From: Tetracentron sinense
Taxonomy: Eukaryota; Streptophyta; Magnoliopsida; Trochodendrales; Trochodendraceae
NCBI GenBank assembly: GCA_015143295.1
Contig: CM026574.1
Coordinates: 15,440,938-15,504,937, forward strand
DNA length: 64,000 nucleotides
Direction of reading: 5' to 3'
Shown: one piece after another, positions 56,717-64,000 of the stretch
How the letters are laid out: each line of letters begins with the position of its first letter
Position numbering within the stretch: position 1 is the first letter of the stretch
The notes under the pieces: model-generated
Databases searched by the model: none
Told to the model about the DNA's origin: nothing
Seen by the model: only the letters and a program-made list of their open reading frames with translations
Program-made: the position numbers and the translations under genes

Positions 56717-59513
56717 TGTCGCGATCCAAAATACCCTATAGGAGTTAGGATACTTTGGCTTGTGATGTGCTATATCCAATACCAAACCATCCCGTAAAAT
56801 ATCCAACATAATATAATAGAGACGATAATCATAGCGGAAGCGTAAACTAAAATTTTCTTTTAACACATATAATATGTATTTCCAAGTTTATACATACCTA
56901 ACCAAAAGTAAAGGTGGACATACCCACCTATCAAAAGACAAAAGGTAATCTCACTATCACTCCACTCAGCAATAGTCTAGATAGGACCACACATCTAAAT
57001 CCATATCCTCTTGCGGCTTCAACGGGATAGGCGGCTCCATTTCTTCCACGTATTTCTTCTCAACCAGGGCTCTGGGTTGCAATTGTTAAATGAATCTGCT
57101 GATATAAAATGTACGACTGAGCATGAAATATTCAGTGTGTACATACTACTAGCCAACGTTGTTATACAATAACTAATATCATGTGAGCATTTAAGATAAT
57201 AATTCATAACTCATGCATTTAGCCGAACGTAGAAATCATAACTCACAACTTACGTAATATATACATATATTCAAAACCTTATCTTAAGAGCTTTTGTAGG
57301 AAATAAAACATGACTTATGAGTTCTTATAAATATTATGAGTCTTATGAGCTTCAGAGTCCTTATGAGTTCCTCGAACTTATGAGTTCTTTGAGCTTGTGA
57401 GTTCTTATGAGACTTATGAGCTTACTAACCGATCTTAGACTTATGATCCATAGAGACTTGTGGAACGATCTTAGACTTGATCCCTAGAGTTTGTGAACCG
57501 ATTAGACATGATCCTTATGAGTCACTTGTGAGCCTTATGAGTTCTTATGAGCCTTGCAAGACATGTGATCCTTAAAGACTTGTGAGCCAATCTTAGGCAT
57601 GATCCTTATGAGCATTCTTAACCGATCTTTAACTTATGATCCGTAGAGATATGGTAACCGATCTTAGACTTTGTCAACCCAAAGTTTGGCCTTGTCAAAT
57701 CTTATGAGTTCATTATCTTTTCTTATGAGGTTTCCCTTAACACTCTTCTTATGAATTTTCCAACATTATGCTTATGAGAACCATTGATCATAAGAGACAT
57801 ATAGTGCTTGTGGTGCTTGTGAGCGTCATATTGGTATGAAAATACTTAGAAGAACAACATATATCATTCCATACATTTGGGAGAGCTTAAATAGAACATA
57901 TAGAGGCATATTAGAAATTTGATAATTTGAGAAAAACCTTAAATCATGCTTTCATATTCATAGGTTTAAATCCTACACATGCATTTTATCGAACACATGA
58001 CATTCAACATTTCAATAAACATTAACTTATGTTCTCATAGTCATGCATTTCATCAAACACCTTAAGTGCATGTTTTATGTGTACATTGCCCTTCCCAATT
58101 TTCCATCATACAATAACTATACACATTCTCTATGACATCCAAGTAACGCCTCAACCAATCTATACATCCCACACCGTCCATATCAATATTAATTTATCTA
58201 TGCATTTTAGGCAAACAAGGTTGATTTAATAATAGGAAACATTTAAGCTCAATCCAACATTCATTCTTCAAAAACCTAGGTTTTAGATCTAGGTTATTAC
58301 TAAGCCAACTAGAAGGGTGTACTAACCTCTTAAAGATCAATCCTAGCTTGAAGAAACCCTTGAGCACAAAATCCAAGCTTGATGGAGAAGATCCAACCTT
58401 GAGAGGGAAGATCCTTCCTTGAAGGAGAAGATCCAAGCCTTGGAAGGAAGGATTTGAGCTCCACTTGATCTCTAACAAAAACCCCCTTTGGAAATCCTAC
58501 TTCTCTCTCTTTTCCTCCCACAATCTCTCATTGATTTAGTGTCACCCTAAAACCTACGAAAATTCCCTCTATTTATAGCCCAAGGGGTTAAAAACCCTGA
58601 TTTGCACGTCTTTAAACAAATAGAGTCGCGCTGTGACGATCGATCGTCAGGCTGGGCGATCGATCGTCCAGACCTCTAGTGAGCTACCCAGATTCTGGGT
58701 TCCGGCCAATCGATTGTCAGGCTTTGGACGATCGATCGTCCAAACCTCAGTGAGCTGTCCAGATTTTTCCTGTTTTGTATTTCGATCATAACTTTTGACT
58801 CACTCATTGGATGTTGACGATTCAACTTGCGTTGGACTCATCATTCAAAGGGGAACAATTTTGATATTTTATACAACTCCTAATTCTTCTTTATTCATGG
58901 TCCAAAATGGTCCTAAAGTTGACTGGTCTGGAACAATTGCAGCAGACCAGAATTTCAGCAAACTAGTTTTCAAAAATCCGATGTTTGACCTAAGCTCAGC
59001 TTAAAATCTGGAAAAGTGATAAACATAAATTTCGAAGAGAGTTTCGATATCTTTCCAAAAATTCAAGAATCACTCGATTCCGATCAGCGGTGACAAAACT
59101 ATGTCTCCCTAAAGTTGAGGGTATGTGAAGACATCCTTTTTCTTTTCAACTTTGATCATACCTTGATCACTTAGAGTGTTTCACACTCTTGTTTTAACAC
59201 TCTTGTTTTAACACTCCTAAGCTATTCATAAAGGTCCTTAAATCCCCCATGAACATTAAGATCCACATGGCCCTAACACCATAACACTTAGGGTATTTCA
59301 TACCCTTTACTTTAAAACACTTAGAGTATTCTTATACTCAGTGTTTCCAAGCTACACATACTCCTACCCAATAAACTCAAGGTAAAGATCCTCATTATAG
59401 CTTATTCTACAACCACAACAATACAAGAAGGCTTTTGACCTTCACAACTCATGAACTGATACTATTCATGACACTATTCACCGTGCATGAACATCAAGGA
59501 CCGAGGTTCTACA
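56717..59513 (-). mobile_element. Solo LTR (2.8 kb), perfect 5 bp duplication
   Basis: On the minus strand it starts TGTAGAACCTCGGTCC (59513) and ends TTTTGGATCGCGACA (56717). TTTAC flanks both sides exactly (56712-56716, 59514-59518). It has a TATAAATA box (complement at 58570-58577) with CGATCGATCG palindromes upstream at 58635-58742. A run of TTATGAG/GAGTTC-rich short repeats fills 57300-57760. No internal domain remains, so it arose by recombination between the two LTRs. Ty3/gypsy origin is inferred from length and 5 bp duplication. Confidence 0.85.
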
Positions 59514-59518
59514 TTTAC

Positions 59519-59980
59519 AATTTCTAAAAAATAGAAAAACAAAAAAAAAAGTAATGATACGATTATAGGAGACTTTACGTATTGAGTCTATGTAGAGAAT
59601 TAAAATGACCAATTTCCTTGGGATCATAGTATTATATGCATAACACTAACATGTTTAATGGATTCATACTATACATATCTATAATTTAGATAGTAAAAAA
59701 AAATACAAAAAAAAAAAAGACTATTTATGAAATAAGATTGGAAAAACAGCAACGATGAATGATTAGAATATCATGGAAATCTGGTCAACTAAAAATCAAT
59801 TTAGACAAATATTGGATTATAATGAGGTTATTTTAATTAATAATTAGATCAAACTATTAAACAAAAGTGGCTAAATGATTTAAGAAATTACACATAAATA
59901 AAATATTTCTATTTATGCAAATGATGAATGAATAATGGAAAAAAGGATGATGAAACATTTTTTTTTAAAAGCAGTCTTAC
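59519..59980. other. Intergenic, nothing recognised
   Basis: AT-rich, with poly(A) stretches; no gene. Confidence 0.5.
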
Positions 59981-60130
59981 TTTTTTTTTTTGCACATTCT
60001 AGTTAGTAGAGGTTAGTATCTGTTCCAACTAACCAGGCACAATTTCAGCACCCCGCACCTCTCTCCCACGGGTTGAACTTGGGACCTCCCTCCTAGTGAG
60101 GGGATGCATCGCCATTGGGCTATTCCCAAT
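59981..60130 (-). mobile_element. tRNA-derived SINE, minus strand
   Basis: On the minus strand: box A-like TAGCCCAATGGCG, box B-like AAGTTCAACCC, the phrase GGAACAGATACTAACC also present in the 9364 copy, and an A tail (T run 59981-59991). Third member of the family in the window. Confidence 0.7.
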
Positions 60131-60136
60131 GTGCTA

Positions 60137-61365
60137 CAATTAGGACTGGGCACAAGCCCTTTGTCTCTTTGCACGTCTCCTTGGTGAGCATTGTAGAAAT
60201 TCTGATCTATTGAGAATTCTTAAGTTATTACAATAACCTCTAATAGGATTTATATAGAGATTACATTGATCATCTCAAAATAGAAACCTAATCTAATCAA
60301 ATCTTTGATTGATGTTAATTCAATATTTTCAATGAGATCTTTTGTATCTATTACATCATTATTTCTCTAACATAATATTTCCCTAATACTCTCCCTCAAA
60401 CACATGAGGATTGAGATCTTTATGTGTTTGACACAAGTCAAGTACTTCTCACCCTTGATCTTCTTTGATAATTTGTTAACGAATATATAGTTAGAACATC
60501 CAATTGTACTTGGTGGTCACCGCTAGTCTGTGAAGTCCATCTCTGTCACATCCCGCTCATTTTGAGTCTATCGGAGCCAGTAGCCCACTAGATCAGGCTG
60601 TCACGATATTCTCCTTTGCACATGAAGTATGACTCACAATTTAAAGAAAAAACTTTCATTTGAGAGGTTTTCAATAAATGAAAAAGAAAAAATAGATCCA
60701 TGAGTATGAGTATGATCCTGGGGGTGGTAAAAGTATAGAGGATGATAATAGAATTTTTATTTAAGCAAATAATAAAAATCAAAGGTTTCACACCTGGCGG
60801 GTGGTGGCGGCACCACTTGCCGGAAAAGCGGAATCAAACAAAAAAAAAATCAAAATAGGTGGTGGATCACCCGCTTTGATACCCTGATAGAAAAGTGATT
60901 CGTTTGAATAATAGCTTGGATGGATTACAATGACTCATAGAAAATTTAAGTAGATAACCCAAAACTCTTTAACTTGAAAAAACAATATTGAAGATAATCC
61001 TAATATGCTAATTAGATATTATTCCATGAGATATTATGTATCTCATAGATATGACATAATATTTCCCTAATAAGCATTACCTGTAGTAAATGTGAAGTTA
61101 GTCAACAAGGCAAGGAGACAAAAATAAATATTGAATCCTTTATATGAAAATGACTATCAAGGAATAAAGTTGGAAAGAAAAAACATATCAAGAACCAATT
61201 GACGACTTTAATAAGAAAATTCAGATATTTTTTCCAAATTGTAATGTAAAAAATCTTGTCAATGATTCCGAGAATTGTTTTAGAATTGATCTTTGCTTGC
61301 GCCAATTAGGGCTGGGCACAAGCCCTTTGTCTCTTTGCACGTCTCCCTCGTGAGCATTAAGGCAC
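60137..61365. repeat. 56 bp direct repeat around the small LTR element
   Basis: CAATTAGG(A/G)CTGGGCACAAG plus CCCTTTGTCTCTTTGCACG recurs at 60138-60193 and 61306-61361, both ending GTGAGCATT. The second copy resembles the empty target site of the element at 60192. Confidence 0.75.
60192..61072 (-). mobile_element. Small two-LTR element (TRIM-like or deletion derivative)
   Basis: 881 bp flanked by AGCAT (60187-60191 and 61073-61077). Two short LTRs of about 185 bp occupy 60192-60385 and about 60889-61072. They share ends ACATAATATTTCCCTAATA and TAGAAA, but their middles are much diverged. On the minus strand a primer-binding-like GGGTATCAAAGC follows the first LTR (initiator tRNA-Met type is TGGTATCAGAGC) and TTTGAGGGAGAG precedes the second, fitting a polypurine tract. 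No coding capacity. Both LTRs begin TA instead of TG. Confidence 0.65.
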
Positions 61366-61402
61366 AAAACCCAAAAGGGTTGTACCTGCCACTATTTGGC
61401 TC

Positions 61403-61759
61403 GAGATCGGATCACAGCCACATTGAACTCAGGGAGATTTCAATCGCACCCACAGGCCAACACATGTCCCTTTTAACCTATATTAATTGTGATTAAGATT
61501 CACTAACCCTTGGGGTTCAACAATATAACCTTGGTTTTCTTAAAAATATATTATAAAAGTATTAACCTAAATGGTTAAAAATTCTTAACCACAGTTAAAT
61601 ATTTTTTTAATATTGTTTCTAAAGACCAATATTATATTTTTGAACCATAAGGGTTAGTAATTCTTAACCACAATTAATAGTGGTTCAAAGGGACATGTGG
61701 TCTATGAGTGTGATTGAATTCTCCCCGAGTTCAATCGCAATTGGCTGTGATTCCATCTC
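61403..61759. mobile_element. Mutator-type MITE, copy G
   Basis: 357 bp with ends GAGATCGGATCACAGCC and, inverted, GAGATGGAATCACAGCC, flanked by the perfect 9-mer ATTTGGCTC (61394-61402, 61760-61768). Inside is the shared core (TTAATTGTGATTAAGATTCA, TAACCCTTGGGGTTCAAC) in inverted duplicate. The best preserved member of the 36061-type. Confidence 0.88.
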
Positions 61760-61768
61760 ATTTGGCTC

Positions 61769-62683
61769 ATGCATGCTGGGAAGCGTGCATAGAGACAAAC
61801 AAAATGGTTGTCTCTGCCTTTATTTGGGGCAAGCTCATTCTCTATAAATTTTTTTGGGCAATGCTAGCATCACTTTCTTTCAAGCTCATTTTTTTTATGG
61901 CAAAAACATGTTATTGTCTTCCATTAAGAGAAGGACGTGTGTTTTCCACTAACACACTCTCCAATCAACAATCAAAAAGAGTGAGTCTTAAAAGAAAGTG
62001 ATGGTAGCATTATCCAAGTGTTTTAACTCGATGAAAAGGATAGCCATGAGTCCATCATCTTTATTTATCTTAAATATTTGCGGTCAATAATATGAATCAT
62101 GTTATGACATTTCATGAATAAAGACATGATTTTGATCAAAGCATGTACTATTAGAGCTGTAAACGGACCGAATTCGGATTAGATTTGCCTAGATCCGAAT
62201 CCAGTTCAAAATCTGACAAATCTGAATCTGATATGAGATCCGTTGGATTTTGAATTGTCCAATTCGAATTCGAATTTAATTATTATTCAAGATGCAAATC
62301 CGATTTGAATCCGAATATATTAATATCTTTAAATTTTAATATTTTAATTAAAAACATTATGAATAATACTGTATTTAAAATGTTATATATATATATATAT
62401 TATGTAATGGGATTTTGTAATTAAAAACCCTATCTTTTCACATATTTGTAAATACCCCCTCATATTTCATATTTTGCATTCTCTCTCACTTAATTCCAAA
62501 TATTTTTGCAAATACCCTCTTCTTTTTTTTTAAAAAAAAAAAAAACCTCTCAGAAGGAGAGGGGGGTTTGGTGGACCCCTACCAGATTTATTAATAAAAA
62601 ATAAATGGGGGGGACATAAACCTTATCCCTACAAAGAACTCACACATTAGGGGGGGACATAAAACCTTACCCCTAATCAGCAA
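61769..62683. other. Intergenic, nothing certain
   Basis: Contains a GAATTCGGAT/AATCCGAAT-rich patch (62160-62330) like 1795-1915, a (TA)n run at about 62386-62400, and a doubled GGGGGGACATAAA-CCTTA phrase (62607 and 62652). Confidence 0.5.
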
Positions 62684-62686
62684 AAG

Positions 62687-62724
<38 letters not shown>

Positions 62725-62738
62725 GGGGGGGGGGGGGG
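62687..62738. repeat. A30 directly followed by G22
   Basis: Thirty A then twenty-two G with no interruption. Unusual for plant nuclear DNA and prone to assembly or sequencing error. Confidence 0.9.
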
Positions 62739-62789
62739 TATTTACAAATCCATGAAAATATGTTTTTTTAACAAAAATATCTAATGTAG

Positions 62790-63430
62790 TCGAATGGATG
62801 TGGAAGGATCTTCCTGCAGTTATCCTTCATCAATTTCACACTGATGATTCAATTCGTTAGGAGTATCAGCTGGTTTGCAAGTAGGCGAACTTGGGCAAAT
62901 GAATCAGCTAATGGGCGGATCGAAGACTTAGGCAACAACCAAGATTCTCCAACCCCACTATATGCGGGAACTTTCGGGTCTGGGCGAAAGTGATAGAGAA
63001 AGGTGAAATGACACAACAGAGGGACGTGGATAGATTAGACTGCCTGGTACGGCTACTTGTTGCGTAAGATGTGGTTGACTTGTGAGAAAGATGTCTATTC
63101 CATTCCCCAGGAAGAGATCGCTGCTTCCCAACTGACTAATTGGGGGTGGGTGAGCCCTTCCACGGGATGAGAACAAACAATGGATTGGGGGAGAAAGAAC
63201 CCACTCCTTCTCCCCGATTTTTGCCCTATCACTAGTGGTTACTCCCGATTCAAAGCACCTGTTAGGTCTTTTCGGTCTGGAGCAGCCATAATGGACCTAC
63301 TTACCTTGCTTGTGTATGTGGACTAGCTGTAGAGCTAACCCTTGCCCAACATTGAATTGGCAGCTTTCTTACGAATTATTTGTTATGTTCGAGACACTCT
63401 TGATCTGAATTTGTTCCGATTATAATAAAA
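62790..63430. other. Balanced-composition block, possible organellar insert
   Basis: About 640 bp with near-equal base use, few homopolymers and sharp contrast to its flanks. No recognised gene, splice site or transposon end. The texture suggests a nuclear copy of plant mitochondrial DNA; I cannot name the source region. Confidence 0.3.
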
Positions 63431-63447
63431 TTCAAGATCTCATATCC

Positions 63448-64000
63448 CACTACAAAATTAAAGGCTTTTAGTGGTGGTTCAACACCGCCACTAAAGATAC
63501 CTAAACCGCAACTATTAACAATACTGGTGGTTCATAGAAACCGCTAGTATTGGTCTTGTCAGGGAAGCATATAGCGGCATTTTTGTGCACTGCTGTTATT
63601 GGTTAACTTAGTATGGCGTCTAACACAGCCGCCATAGATCATATAAATAACGGCATTTATATCCGCCATTAATGATTATATCTATAACGGCGTTGACAAT
63701 CACCATTGTTAATGTATCTATAACGGCGTGTCTAACCCGCCGTTAATGAGAATATCTATACCGGCGTTCAATAAACGCTGTTATAGATCTATTCATTAAC
63801 GGCAGGTATAAACGCCGTTAATGAATAGCTCTATAAACGCCGTTAATGAATAGCTCTATAACGACATTTTGTAAATGCCGTTAACTACAAGAATCAATAG
63901 TGGCGCGACGGTTTTAAACTGCCGCTGCTAGTAATTAAATAAAAAAATAATTTATTTAGGTTTTTTTTACCTGTATTATTTTGTACCTGTCAACAATATA
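63448..64000. mobile_element. Terminus of a CACTA element, continues off the window
   Basis: Starts CACTACAAAATTAAAGGC, the CACTA terminal motif. It is followed by dense subterminal repeats in both orientations, with words such as TTAGTGGTGG/CCGCCACTAAAG, TATAACGGCGT and GCCGTTAATGA repeated about ten times to 63930. Such arrays are the transposase-binding regions of CACTA elements. The other end and any coding part lie beyond 64000. Confidence 0.8.

Overview
The window is nuclear DNA of a flowering plant. It is AT-rich and gene-poor, its genes have introns with GT-AG borders, and most of it is transposon debris of plant-specific kinds: Ty3/gypsy with an antisense plant mobile domain ORF, L1-type LINE with an RNase H tail, PIF/Harbinger, hAT, Mutator-type MITEs, Helitron ends, a CACTA end and a tRNA-derived SINE. 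The lineage within angiosperms cannot be fixed from the sequence. The longest uninterrupted reading frame is only 270 codons and belongs to a decayed transposon; the real genes are split into short exons.

Two host genes are recognisable, both on the minus strand. (1) A 40S ribosomal protein S18 (uS13) gene runs from 34186 to 14194. Exons 1-3 lie at 33357-34186 and exon 4 at 14194-14299, so the third intron is about 19 kb. All splice phases agree and the summed length is 152 codons, the family length, but codon 78 is a stop. (2) A WRKY13-like group IIc transcription factor runs from 55443 to 50417 in three exons. Its second intron, at the usual WRKY-domain position, is 4.26 kb long.

Layout. 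1-13.7 kb: intergenic, with small fold-back elements, two SINE copies and two LTR-like segments. 13.7-34.3 kb: the RPS18 gene. Its giant intron holds a decayed Tat-type Ty3/gypsy element (about 15.6-26.9 kb) with pol on the plus strand and a PMD ORF on the minus strand; a 3.2 kb solo LTR of another element sits inside the PMD ORF. After it comes a 5'-truncated LINE (28.3-33.2 kb), itself split by a 1.47 kb hAT element. 34.4-42.7 kb: intergenic, with MITEs, two Helitron ends and a copia-like LTR. 42.96-49.27 kb: a Mutator-type MITE with a 6 kb two-gene PIF/Harbinger element inserted in it. 50.4-56.1 kb: WRKY13-like gene and upstream region. 56.7-59.5 kb: a solo LTR with perfect target-site duplication. 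60-62 kb: SINE, a small copy of a two-LTR element, and a MITE. 62.8-63.4 kb: unusually balanced-composition DNA that may be of organellar origin. 63.45 kb to the end: the terminus of a CACTA element running out of the window.

The value of this window is its nested insertion history. In three cases, removing the inner element together with one copy of its target-site duplication restores the outer sequence: solo LTR in the PMD ORF, hAT in the LINE reverse transcriptase, and Harbinger in the Mutator MITE. Two further patterns are less expected. Four LTR-like segments share a TATAAATA box with a cluster of TCGA-core palindromes about 60-300 bp upstream. A set of at least seven fold-back elements shares one core but carries several different terminal modules.
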